Assembly: GCF_036090055.1 (NCBI RefSeq)
Contig: NZ_CP107970.1
Coordinates: forward strand, 2,916,501 to 2,980,500
Length of the DNA stretch: 64,000 nt
Source: Nocardioides sp. NBC_00368
GTDB lineage: Bacteria; Actinomycetota; Actinomycetes; Propionibacteriales; Nocardioidaceae
Reading direction: 5' to 3'
The notes under the pieces are model-generated. The model was not told the origin of the DNA, did not search any database, and worked only from the letters and a program-made list of their open reading frames with translations. A program made the position numbers and the translations under genes. Positions 8,151 to 15,857 of this stretch are shown here, piece after piece. Positions within the stretch are counted from its first letter, which is position 1. Each line of letters opens with the position of its first letter.

Positions 8151-9028
8151 GCCCTGGCTCGCTCGTACACCATGGCCGTGAGCGGGTCGAGCTCGACGTA
8201 CATCCGGGTCGCGTCGCGGGCTGCCCGCCTGACCGCCAGCTCCAGCTGCTCACGCTCGTCCAGGAAACGACGCGACGAGACGGAAACGCCCAGACCCGCG
8301 ATCACCCGTCCGGCGCTGTCACGCACCGGGGCCGCCACGCAGGAGACGCCCAGCTCGTACTCGTCCACATCGGTCGCGAACCCCGCCTCTCGCATCCGCA
8401 GCACCTCGCGACGCAGCCGGTCGGGGGTGTCGAGGGTGTGATCGGTGAACCGCCGCAGTCGCGGCTCCCGCAGGTAGTCGGGCCAGCGATCGAAGCCGAT
8501 CGAGGCCAGCATGACCTTGCCGAGGGCGAGGGCGTGCGCACCACCGCGGTAACCCGCCGAGATGTCACGCAGCTCCGCCGCGCCCCGGCGTCCTCGGGTG
8601 TCCGCGATCTCCAGATCGCCCTGCTTCCACCAGCCGAGGTAGGCCCGCGCGCGGGTCTCGTCGCGCAGATCCTGCAGCACCGCCGCGAGTCGCTCCGGCT
8701 GCGTCCGGTTGGCGACGTAGCCGCGGTACAGAGCGGCGATCTGCGGACCGAGGGTGTACAGACCCGACGTCGTCGGCGAATGCTCGATCATCCCCACGTC
8801 CGTCAGCGTCTGCAGCGCGTAGTAGGTGGTCGACAGGCTCTGCTCGAGGCGACGGGCCAACACCTTGGCCGACACCCCCATCGGATTCTCGGAGATGATC
8901 GCGAGCGTATTGGCGATGTGGATCGCGGAGTTGAGGACTCTCTTCTGCGCCGGAATCTGTCCCGGGATCTGGGTGGTGCTCTGTGCAGGAATGCCTTCGA
9001 CTGCGTCCAGGCTGGTTGTTTCCATCAT
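8147..9028 (-). CDS. IclR-family transcriptional regulator
   Basis: A 293-residue protein with an N-terminal winged helix (ALQTLTDVGMIEHSPTTSGLYTLGPQIAALYRGY, ending near residue 105). The C-terminal IclR effector domain carries GGAHALALGKVMLA, ELGVSCVAAPVRDSAGRVIAGLGVSV and a dimer tail. Two adjacent ATGs are possible; GGAGG precedes the first by five bases. IclR proteins usually sense small carboxylates or aromatics and control neighbouring catabolic genes. It diverges from the AcoR/MimR-like activator and shares a 113-base promoter region with it, so it may join in control of the monooxygenase operon. Confidence 0.88.
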   Translation of the reverse strand: MMETTSLDAVEGIPAQSTTQIPGQIPAQKRVLNSAIHIANTLAIISENPMGVSAKVLARRLEQSLSTTYYALQTLTDVGMIEHSPTTSGLYTLGPQIAALYRGYVANRTQPERLAAVLQDLRDETRARAYLGWWKQGDLEIADTRGRRGAAELRDISAGYRGGAHALALGKVMLASIGFDRWPDYLREPRLRRFTDHTLDTPDRLRREVLRMREAGFATDVDEYELGVSCVAAPVRDSAGRVIAGLGVSVSSRRFLDEREQLELAVRRAARDATRMYVELDPLTAMVYERARA

Positions 9029-9091
9029 GGTTTCCTCCGGTGTAGAAGTAACCCGCCGATTACCTGTCCTTGATCAAAGCAAACCGGACTA

Positions 9092-9116
9092 GTGTGATGG
9101 GTCTCACATTGAGACA
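9092..9116. promoter_or_regulatory. Regulatory element shared with the region upstream of the monooxygenase operon
   Basis: This 25-base block begins GTGTGATGGG and ends CATTGAGACA, and contains the inverted repeat GTCTCA-CAT-TGAGAC at 9101-9115. A very similar block lies at 19826-19853, upstream of the amidohydrolase gene. It sits between the IclR and AcoR-like genes, 26 bases before the latter's start. A site recognised by the activator at both places is the simplest reading. Confidence 0.6.
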
Positions 9117-9141
9117 GGCTTAGGCAGAATCGAGAAAGCCC

Positions 9142-10920
9142 ATGCCCAGTGCCATGCCGAGCTGGTCCGACGTGCTGACGCACTCCCTCGAACGGCTCAA
9201 GGAACGAGCATCGACCGACCCCGATGCCGGGGTCCGCGACGGGATCCTCGCCTCCTGGCGTCGCTCCTACGACAGCCAGGCGCTCGGCGACCGTCTCGAC
9301 CTGCCCTACGACGACAACCTCAACCTCTCGACCAGGCTGGTCCGCGCCGCCCGCCCCGTCATCGAGAAGGTCCAGAACGATATCGACGGCAGCCCGCTGA
9401 CGCTCATCCTCGGCGACAGCACCGGCAAGGTGCTGCTGCGCCACTCCGGCGAGCCCTGCCTCGAGGGACAGCTCGACCGCGCGCTGCTCGCTCCGGGGTT
9501 CAGCTACGCCGAGAAGTACGCCGGCACCAACGGCATCGGCACCGCTCTCGAGGACAGGTCGACCGCCCTCGTGCGAGGTGCCGAGCACTTCAACGAGCAG
9601 CTCCAGGTGTTCGCCTGCGTCGGCGTTCCCGTGCGCGACCCCATCACCCGCCGCCAGCTCGGCGTCCTGGACATCACCACCTGGGCGGACCGTGCGCATC
9701 CCGCGCTCACGGCGTTGGTCCGACAGGCCGGCGCCTCGATCGAGGACAGTCTGCTCACCATGTCGAGCCGAGGTGCTCGGTCGCTGCTGGAGGAGTATCT
9801 GCGCAGCAGCCGGGCCGCCGAGGACCGCATCATCGCCGTCAGCGACGAGGCGTTCATCGGATCCGCCACCGCGGCCACCCGCATCGGCGGACTGGGGCGA
9901 CCCGAGCTGTGGGCGCTGACTGTGGACGCGCTCGGCAGCTCCGACCGCGCCGAGATCTCCCTCATGTCCGGCACCGAGTACGCCACCACCCTGACCGTGC
10001 GTGCCCTCCGCTCGCCCTACGGCCGACTCGACGGCGCGATCGTCGAGATCCCTTCCTCCGCTCCGGCGCCGCCGATCCAGCAGTCGAGCCCGGCCCAGCC
10101 CCGCGGAGCCCACCAGCTCAGCCCGCTGGTCCTCGGCCCGATGGCCATGGTCGGCCGCATGGCGGCCGCCCGCCTGCCGGTGTGTCTCGTCGGCGAGCCC
10201 GGCACCGGCAAGCGCACCCTCATCCAGGACATCGCGACGCGCGAGTTCCCGGGGCGTACGGTCGTCGTCATCGACTGCGGTGACGACGACATCGAGGCCA
10301 AGCTCGGCTCGGTCGGCGAGCATCTCGCCGATGGTCGTCCCGTCATCGTCCGCGACGCCGACGGACTGGCGTCGGGACGTCTCGCGGAGCTGGTCAGCAG
10401 CATGGATCTACCCTCGGCCAGCGGCTGGCTCACCTTCACCACGCGCAGGCATCACAAGAGCGCCGAGGGATCCGAGGAGGCCGAGGGCGACCTGGCCGCC
10501 GCCGGCATCCCGATGATCGCCCTTCCCCCGCTGAGGGCACGCGTCCAGGACCTACGCGTCCTGCTGCCCGACATGGTTCGCCGGCTGAGCCGCGGACGTG
10601 TCACCTCGGTCTCCCCCGAGCTGCTCACCCGCCTGATCCGCGAACCGTGGCCGGGGAACCTCGCCGAGGTCGTCGAGCTGGTCACCACCATGATCCCCTC
10701 GGCGACCGATTCCGTCCTGCGCGAGCAGCACCTGCCGGCAGACTTCGGCAGCGGGCTGCGGTATCGGCTCACCCCGCTGGAATGGATGACCCGGGACGCC
10801 ATCGTGGAGTCGCTGCGCGCCTGCGACTGGGACAAGGCGCGCGCCGCCGAGGCGCTCGGCATGTCCCGGGCCTCGATCTACCGCAAGATCAAGGCCTACA
10901 ACATCGAGCCCGGCGCCTGA
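9142..10920 (+). CDS. AcoR/MimR-like activator (GAF, degenerate AAA+, Fis-type HTH)
   Basis: A 592-residue regulator. The N-terminal region (WRRSYDSQALGD... YAGTNGIGTALEDRSTALVRGAEHF, residues ~35-210) is the GAF-containing sensor typical of AcoR-type activators. An AAA+-like domain has a Walker A (GEPGTGKR, ~350-357) but a weak Walker B and no GAFTGA loop, the sigma-54 contact. A Fis-type helix-turn-helix closes the protein (KARAAEALGMSRASIYRKIKAYNI). Actinobacterial members, such as MimR of mycobacterial propane monooxygenase, work without sigma-54. It converges on the last gene of the monooxygenase operon (two-base gap) and is the best candidate for its alkane- or alcohol-responsive activator. 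Confidence 0.88.
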   Translation: MPSAMPSWSDVLTHSLERLKERASTDPDAGVRDGILASWRRSYDSQALGDRLDLPYDDNLNLSTRLVRAARPVIEKVQNDIDGSPLTLILGDSTGKVLLRHSGEPCLEGQLDRALLAPGFSYAEKYAGTNGIGTALEDRSTALVRGAEHFNEQLQVFACVGVPVRDPITRRQLGVLDITTWADRAHPALTALVRQAGASIEDSLLTMSSRGARSLLEEYLRSSRAAEDRIIAVSDEAFIGSATAATRIGGLGRPELWALTVDALGSSDRAEISLMSGTEYATTLTVRALRSPYGRLDGAIVEIPSSAPAPPIQQSSPAQPRGAHQLSPLVLGPMAMVGRMAAARLPVCLVGEPGTGKRTLIQDIATREFPGRTVVVIDCGDDDIEAKLGSVGEHLADGRPVIVRDADGLASGRLAELVSSMDLPSASGWLTFTTRRHHKSAEGSEEAEGDLAAAGIPMIALPPLRARVQDLRVLLPDMVRRLSRGRVTSVSPELLTRLIREPWPGNLAEVVELVTTMIPSATDSVLREQHLPADFGSGLRYRLTPLEWMTRDAIVESLRACDWDKARAAEALGMSRASIYRKIKAYNIEPGA

Positions 10921-10922
10921 CC

Positions 10923-11069
10923 TCAGTTCGCCCCGTCCCCGTCGGTGCGCTTCTCACGCTCGCCGGGCGACGGCGCCTTGAGCCAGGCGTAGAGGCCGGC
11001 GACGAGCGCGATGGCCACCATCGGGAACACCCACAGGTAGTCGACGATGTGCAACGGCGTGATCATCAT
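10923..11069 (-). CDS. Small single-helix membrane protein at the end of the monooxygenase operon
   Basis: A 48-residue reading frame beginning MMITPLHIVDYLWVF, with one membrane helix (WVFPMVAIALVAGLYAWL) and a charged C-terminus rich in Glu, Lys, Arg and Asp. It starts three bases after the stop of the large membrane protein, with GAGAA just upstream. Its size, coupling and codon use support it as a real gene. A subunit or assembly factor partnering the upstream membrane protein is possible. Confidence 0.65.
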   Translation of the reverse strand: MMITPLHIVDYLWVFPMVAIALVAGLYAWLKAPSPGEREKRTDGDGAN

Positions 11070-11072
11070 TTC

Positions 11073-12380
11073 TCACAGTCCCATCAGGAGAACGAGACCT
11101 GTCGAGGTCAGACCGACCATCAACAGGAGGTACGGCAGCTGCCCCACGGCAACCGATCGCGGACGGAGCTCCTCGAGCGAGCGGTCGTGAGCCGCCACGA
11201 CGCCGACGACGTGTCCACAGACGACCGCGGCGAGCTGAACGACGGCGATCGTCCGGGGTGAGACGACCAGGTAGTCGATCGACGACTGCGCCGAGCCGAA
11301 GAGGTCCCATCCCCGCCCGAACGGATCGGAGGCCAGGATCGCGCCGACCTGACCCTGGAAGACCGCGAACGAGAAGTAGTGGGCCACGGTGTAACCGACG
11401 ATGATGGGCACCAAGGTGTGCGCGAAGGCCCGTGACGTCCCGTCGGCATACCTCGAGAAGGCATCGGTGGCCCGCATCGCGAGCTGGTAGGCCCCGGCGA
11501 CGAGCAGGACGGCGGCGACCAGGCCGAGGGTGCCGGTGATCAGATAGCCGGGTCCGACGAGGTCGCGGGTCAGGTCGCCCCAGAACGAGGTCCGGGTCAC
11601 CCCGTCGAAGGCCGTCGACCCGAGCAGCGTGCAGAGCACGGCGAGCTGCCCCGGCGGGACCGGCATGGCGGCGAGACCGGCCAGCGGGTGGCGAAGCACC
11701 GCCTCGCCCTCCGCCGAGCGCCCCCACGGCGCCAGCCGTCCGATGGTCGCCGAATAGACCTCCAGGCCGTCGGCGGCGTCGAACCACCGCGGACCGGCCA
11801 CCGCACCGCCGATCCCGTGCACGAGGACGTACGCGGTCACGAACCCGGCCACCACCCGCGGCTCGTCGGAGTGGTCGAAGACGAGCTCCAGCCACAGGAA
11901 CACGCCCAGCGAGACGACGGCCGGCCATCGCCCCGCACCCGCCGGAAGCCCGGCCTGTCGTAGGCGGGACGGCACGAACCGGCTCAGCAACCGTGCCAGT
12001 GCCCGCACCGGGTTGAGGAACCGCCAGATCGGCCCCAGGAGAAGCGAGCACGGCACCAGACCGACCCACACCCACACGTAGAGCCAGGTGGGAGCCGGGT
12101 TCGTCGCCACGCTGGCCGGACCGAACCAGGCGACCGCGAGGAACACCACGGTCCCGGCCAGCGCGACCGCCTGTGCGAGCCGTGAGGCCCGCTCCCCCAC
12201 CGCGACCTGTACCCACCGCGGGAGCGCGACCCCGTCCTCGGTCGCGAACCTGCTCGAGCGCCACAGCAGGCCGAGCGCGAGAAAGGAGAACAGCAGGACC
12301 CCCACCGCGACGTACAGGGCGACCCAGACCGGGATCGGAAGATCCGAGCGGCCACCCAGCCCGTGTGTCAGGATCATCAC
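11073..12380 (-). CDS. Large polytopic membrane protein of the monooxygenase operon
   Basis: A 435-residue protein with roughly ten membrane helices. Notable stretches are CSLLLGPIWRFLNPVRALARLL, LVFDHSDEPRVVAGFVTAYVLVHGIGG and HTLVPIIVGYTVAHYFSFAVFQGQ. Several histidines sit at helix ends, which could serve metal handling. From memory, relatives are sometimes deposited as fenitrothion hydrolase; nothing in the sequence supports that reaction and I do not use it. The ATG overlaps the cupredoxin-lipoprotein stop (ATGA). The context suggests copper delivery, electron transfer or assembly for the monooxygenase. Confidence 0.75.
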   Translation of the reverse strand: MMILTHGLGGRSDLPIPVWVALYVAVGVLLFSFLALGLLWRSSRFATEDGVALPRWVQVAVGERASRLAQAVALAGTVVFLAVAWFGPASVATNPAPTWLYVWVWVGLVPCSLLLGPIWRFLNPVRALARLLSRFVPSRLRQAGLPAGAGRWPAVVSLGVFLWLELVFDHSDEPRVVAGFVTAYVLVHGIGGAVAGPRWFDAADGLEVYSATIGRLAPWGRSAEGEAVLRHPLAGLAAMPVPPGQLAVLCTLLGSTAFDGVTRTSFWGDLTRDLVGPGYLITGTLGLVAAVLLVAGAYQLAMRATDAFSRYADGTSRAFAHTLVPIIVGYTVAHYFSFAVFQGQVGAILASDPFGRGWDLFGSAQSSIDYLVVSPRTIAVVQLAAVVCGHVVGVVAAHDRSLEELRPRSVAVGQLPYLLLMVGLTSTGLVLLMGL

Positions 12381-12829
12381 TTCACCTCGAGCTCGACGAG
12401 CAGCGCACCCGCTCCCTCCAGCTCCACCTCGAAACGGCCCGGGATGTCGGCGGTGAAGGTGAGCGCGCCCTCCTGACCGGCCACGAGATCGACGTGCGCG
12501 TCGTAGCCGTGCACATGCACCTCGTCCGCGACGTCGCTGGTGACGGCGAGCGTCACCGACTCGCCGAGAGCGACGCGCTCGACGTGGGCCGGCGGGGAGA
12601 GCTTCCCGGCCACGATCTCGATCCGGATGACATCACCCGTCGGCCGCGAGCTCGCCGTCGGGGCATCCGGCGGCGAGGGCGTGGTAGTCCCCGAGGGCTC
12701 CGCGGTCTGAGTCGAACCGTGTCCGGCGTGGTCCGCCTCCGCCGCGGTGGAGGTCTCCGCTCCGCATCCGCTGAGAGCCGAGGCGGCGAGGAGCGTCGCG
12801 ACGGCAAGGGTGAGGCGTGCGCTGATCAT
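12377..12829 (-). CDS. Cupredoxin-like lipoprotein, putative copper carrier
   Basis: This 150-residue protein has a signal peptide with lipobox LSGC (Cys-22). A low-complexity linker follows that begins with HAGHG and is rich in Ser, Thr and Pro. A cupredoxin-like beta-sandwich of ~85 residues (IRIEIVAGKLSPP... DEVHVHGYDAH... GRFEVELEGAGALLVELEV) ends the protein. The HVHGYD segment holds two histidines, but the canonical C-terminal Cys-H-Met loop of blue copper proteins is not evident. It is coupled at both ends by four-base overlaps. I infer extracytoplasmic copper binding, perhaps analogous to PmoD-type proteins beside other pmo operons; it is not a PmoD homologue by eye. Confidence 0.75.
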   Translation of the reverse strand: MISARLTLAVATLLAASALSGCGAETSTAAEADHAGHGSTQTAEPSGTTTPSPPDAPTASSRPTGDVIRIEIVAGKLSPPAHVERVALGESVTLAVTSDVADEVHVHGYDAHVDLVAGQEGALTFTADIPGRFEVELEGAGALLVELEVK

Positions 12830-13422
12830 GAGTGGTGGTTCCTTCCGAGACGGCGTTCATTGGCCACCAGACGGCTGCTGATGACGAGGGCGAGGACGAG
12901 ACCGTGCACGAGGTGGATCCCGACCATCCACGGCCAGCCGATCAGGTTGCTCAGGCTCGAGGCCTCCGGTAGCGCGCCCACCACCGTCCCGACGACCTGG
13001 AGGCAGACCAGATAGAAGAAGCACATGAGGATGACGCCGTGCAGCGCGGCGACGACGTACAGGGCACGTCCGGTGACCCGGTGGTTGCGCGTGCCGAGCG
13101 AGAAGATCGCTCCGCTCACGCCACCGAGGACCACACAGATCCCCAGTCCGCCGACGAACTCCTGCTGGAAGAAGGGTGCTGCCTCGCCGGCCGCCGTCGC
13201 GGCTTGCGACACCTCGAGGGCACCCGGCGACAGGATCGAGACGATCGCGTAGAAGGGAGTCGCCGCACCGACTCCCTGGACCGCGCCGGCCAGGGCGAGC
13301 AGCGCGATGATGACCAGGGCCGACAAACTGCCGGCGACCGCTCCGCGCTCGATCGCGGCATCGAACGCTCGCCAGCCCGTCGGCGACTCATCCACCGCAG
13401 GGTGGCTTCTCATGCCGGTCAC
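12826..13422 (-). CDS. Four-helix membrane protein of the monooxygenase operon
   Basis: A 198-residue protein with about four helices (ALVIIALLALAGAV, FVGGLGICVVLGGVSGAIF, ALYVVAALHGVILMCFFYLVCL, WMVGIHLVHGLVLALVIS). Histidines lie in or near the last three helices, a pattern seen in haem- or metal-binding membrane proteins, but no family is recognised. A GTG overlaps the preceding stop (GTGA); an ATG nine bases on, with GGGAA upstream, is an alternative start. It is coupled to the cupredoxin lipoprotein by an ATGA overlap. Confidence 0.7.
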   Translation of the reverse strand: MTGMRSHPAVDESPTGWRAFDAAIERGAVAGSLSALVIIALLALAGAVQGVGAATPFYAIVSILSPGALEVSQAATAAGEAAPFFQQEFVGGLGICVVLGGVSGAIFSLGTRNHRVTGRALYVVAALHGVILMCFFYLVCLQVVGTVVGALPEASSLSNLIGWPWMVGIHLVHGLVLALVISSRLVANERRLGRNHHS

Positions 13423-13724
13423 TTCCCGTCCGCCTGGTCTGCGGGCACGGTCTCCCGGGTCCGGGTGGGCTCCTCGGCATCTCGCTTGAGGAGCTCTTCG
13501 AGCTCGAAGTACTTACCGCTGAAGAGCAGTCGCGCACCCGTCGGCCGCTCATCGCGGTAGCCGGACTGGTAGCGCCGCTTCGACGTGCCCGACATGTCGA
13601 TCGAGAGCATCAGCACGAAGATGCCGATCAACAGCCCTCCGAGGATGACCGGGCCGAGCCCGATCAGCATGTCCATGGAGCTCGTGCCGCCCCCGTGCAT
13701 CGGCAGAATTTTCGGGATGGTCAT
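13419..13724 (-). CDS. Single-helix membrane protein following pmoB
   Basis: A 101-residue protein with one strong helix (LIGLGPVILGGLLIGIFVLML) and a polar C-terminal tail containing SKRRYQSGYRDERPTGARLLFSGKYFELEELLKRD. AGGAG lies eight bases before the chosen ATG; the GTG nine bases upstream overlaps the ribosome site and is unlikely. It is the first gene after the hairpin that separates pmoB from the accessory set. The function is unknown; the tail could contact a soluble partner. Confidence 0.7.
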   Translation of the reverse strand: MTIPKILPMHGGGTSSMDMLIGLGPVILGGLLIGIFVLMLSIDMSGTSKRRYQSGYRDERPTGARLLFSGKYFELEELLKRDAEEPTRTRETVPADQADGK

Positions 13725-13753
13725 GGTGTGCACTCCTGGTTCAAGGGTGGAAA

Positions 13754-13787
13754 CCCGGTGGTGCCGAGGGAGAACGGCACCACCGGG
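13754..13787 (-). terminator. Strong stem-loop between pmoB and the accessory genes
   Basis: Perfect 13-base arms (CCCGGTGGTGCCG and its complement) flank an eight-base loop, 14 bases after the pmoB stop. On the minus strand the stem is followed by only TTT. It could be a partial terminator or a 3' stabiliser giving more pmoCAB than accessory message; all genes on either side are on the same strand. Confidence 0.6.
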
Positions 13788-13800
13788 TGAACGTGTTCCG

Positions 13801-15021
13801 TCAGGCCATGGCCGACGGAGTGACGAAGCTCTGGATGGTCACGAAGTTCTCGTGGCCGGCCTCGTCCTGGAGGCGCAGCACGCCGGTGAGCTGCATGCGC
13901 GACTCGCCGACCGGCATGAGCCGCTCCTTGGCCCACACCTCGTCCGTGATGCTCATCGTCAGCTCGCGCGTCTCGCCGGGGGCGATCGGCGTGGCCGGCG
14001 AGATCTGGACGGACCGCCCCTCACTCCCCGCCTCGGCCACCGGGAAGGTGAGCGTGCTCGTCATGAACGACTCCACCGACGCCGGCGAGGTTCCCGTGTT
14101 CGTCACCTTCACCTTGGCCGTCACGGTGTCCGTCGCCGGGTCGAACGCCCCATCGGACGCATCCGCGGTGACGAACTTGGCATCGACCACCGCATCCTCC
14201 GGGGCGAAGTGGAGCACCTGCTGCGGCATCTTGTCCGGGTAGGCCTGCGCCTGCCACACCATGCCTCCCACCACCAGGGCGATGGTCGCGCCCATCATGA
14301 TGTTCATGACGCGGTGGTCCTTCTTGGTGATCAGCCCGTACGCCCCACCGTCGGTGTTGAGCGGGATCTGGCTCGTCACCGGCAGACGTGTGACGGTCGG
14401 CTTCGGGACGATCCAGTAGAGGAGCCAGGCGAACCCGATCACCAGCCAGATGACGTTCCAGAAGGTGACGCCACCCATGCCGATGTTCTCGAGGTCGGCC
14501 GTCTTCCCGCTCAGCAGCTTGACCTCGTTGGTGAAGCCGCCGGCGGACTCCGTCACGTCGACGTACTGCCCCGGGCCGATGAGCGAGCCCGCTCCATGGA
14601 TGCCGAAGATGGGATGCACGTGCCAGTGACCGACCCGGCGCCCCTGGAGCACCATCTTGAACTGGTAGACGCCGCCCTTCTCGATCTCGATCGCCATCGG
14701 CGCGGGCGCGCCGTTGACGGTGCGCTCCTTGATGACGACGGTCGGGCCCGGGGCGATCACACCGATGAAGCCGAGCTTCGGCTCCGCGAGCTGCTCAGGG
14801 TAGGTCTCGAGGATCTTCGCGGTGCCCGTGATGGTGAGCTCCTCACCCTGGGCGACCTTCTCGGCCGAGTACTTCACGTCCCAGAAGGCGACCGTGCCCA
14901 TCCGGAGGAAGGCCTCCTGGGCCGTCTCTCCGTGAGCCGACGCCGGTGCCGGCGGCAGCGCGAGCACGACGGCGACGGCAGCGGCCAACACCGCTCCGAT
15001 GTACTTCAGTTTGCTACGCAT
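13801..15021 (-). CDS. pmoB: Copper membrane monooxygenase subunit B (PmoB/AmoB family)
   Basis: A 406-residue subunit with a signal peptide cut before HGETAQEAF, so His-30 becomes the free N-terminus, as in PmoB. With H134 and H136 in HWHVHP it reproduces the conserved CuB site. The extracytoplasmic cupredoxin domains are joined by two helices (FWNVIWLVIGFAWLLYWIV and IMMGATIALVVGGMVW). The position of the extra bis-His ligand (His-48 of Methylococcus) is Ala-45 here, so that site is absent, as in most non-gammaproteobacterial relatives. It is last in the pmoCAB order. Known actinobacterial relatives are the butane monooxygenase of Nocardioides CF8 and the hydrocarbon monooxygenase of Mycobacterium NBB4. 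Confidence 0.95.
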   Translation of the reverse strand: MRSKLKYIGAVLAAAVAVVLALPPAPASAHGETAQEAFLRMGTVAFWDVKYSAEKVAQGEELTITGTAKILETYPEQLAEPKLGFIGVIAPGPTVVIKERTVNGAPAPMAIEIEKGGVYQFKMVLQGRRVGHWHVHPIFGIHGAGSLIGPGQYVDVTESAGGFTNEVKLLSGKTADLENIGMGGVTFWNVIWLVIGFAWLLYWIVPKPTVTRLPVTSQIPLNTDGGAYGLITKKDHRVMNIMMGATIALVVGGMVWQAQAYPDKMPQQVLHFAPEDAVVDAKFVTADASDGAFDPATDTVTAKVKVTNTGTSPASVESFMTSTLTFPVAEAGSEGRSVQISPATPIAPGETRELTMSITDEVWAKERLMPVGESRMQLTGVLRLQDEAGHENFVTIQSFVTPSAMA

Positions 15022-15033
15022 GTCGTACTCCTC

Positions 15034-15819
15034 TCAGAACCGCTTGATGAAGCGGCCGATGGGCCAGATGGCAAGTCCGCGACCGATGGCCTGTCCGACC
15101 CAGTAGCCGGCGACGGCGAGAGTGGCCCCGAACGCCAGCGAGACGTACTGGGTCTCACCGAGGAAGGTGCGGAGCGACCCGTGCTCGATCATGCGGAGGT
15201 ACTCGGGTGTCTGACCACGGACGTACTCGATGCCCTGGACGTCGGCGACGGTGACGTGCAGGCCCATCCAGTCGATCGGCTGCAGGTACGGCGCGAGCAC
15301 CGTGTAGTTCGTGAACCAGAGGATCAGCGCGAAGCCGAACGCTCCGATCAGCGAGGTGAGCACGAAGCTCTTCGTCTTCAGCAGGACCCAGTCCAGCCAG
15401 ATGGCGGCAGCCAGGATCATCACCGGCCAGACGAACGCCAGCGGGAACCCGCCGAACATGTCCCAGTTGAAGATGCGGCCGATCCAGGACGCGATCGTCA
15501 TGCTGATGGCGGTGTAGACGGCACCCGTGGGCATGCGCCAGGCGAGCCACTGGATGTACTGCAGGGCCGAGGGGATGATGATGACGGCGAACGGGGTCAC
15601 CATCGGCCACCACTGACGGTCCTTCCAGTCCGTCCAGAAGTCCCAGTCTCCTGCGAACAGGAGCTTGGTGATGTCGGCTGCGGCGGCGACCACGAAGGCG
15701 GCCGTGACCCAGAAGACGATGTCCCACTTACGGTCGATGAAGGTGTAACGGCGGTTGAGCAGCTTCCGCAGTGCTTGCGTACGCTCCTCGGACTCCGGCG
15801 CCAAAGCTGTGGCACTCAT
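15034..15819 (-). CDS. pmoA: Copper membrane monooxygenase subunit A (PmoA/AmoA family)
   Basis: A 261-residue membrane subunit with about seven helices. It carries the family signature GDWDFWTDWKDRQWW at residues 57-71, the segment used for classical pmoA/amoA primers, and WDMFGGFPLAFVWPVMILAAAIWLDW. The ATG at 15817-15819 is supported by AAGGAG; a reading frame extending to 16050 runs into pmoC and is rejected. It lies 38 bases after pmoC and 12 before pmoB. PmoA forms the membrane core of the trimer together with PmoC. Methane, ammonia or C2-C5 alkanes are possible substrates for the superfamily; the actinobacterial setting favours short alkanes. Confidence 0.96.
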   Translation of the reverse strand: MSATALAPESEERTQALRKLLNRRYTFIDRKWDIVFWVTAAFVVAAAADITKLLFAGDWDFWTDWKDRQWWPMVTPFAVIIIPSALQYIQWLAWRMPTGAVYTAISMTIASWIGRIFNWDMFGGFPLAFVWPVMILAAAIWLDWVLLKTKSFVLTSLIGAFGFALILWFTNYTVLAPYLQPIDWMGLHVTVADVQGIEYVRGQTPEYLRMIEHGSLRTFLGETQYVSLAFGATLAVAGYWVGQAIGRGLAIWPIGRFIKRF

Positions 15820-15857
15820 GAGGGCTCCTTGGTTTGGGGATGTGGACGGTCCACTGG

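Noticed and set aside
12377..12829. True blue-copper protein (plastocyanin/azurin)
   Set aside because: The C-terminal Cys-His-Met ligand loop is not visible; only a cupredoxin-like fold with histidines can be supported.
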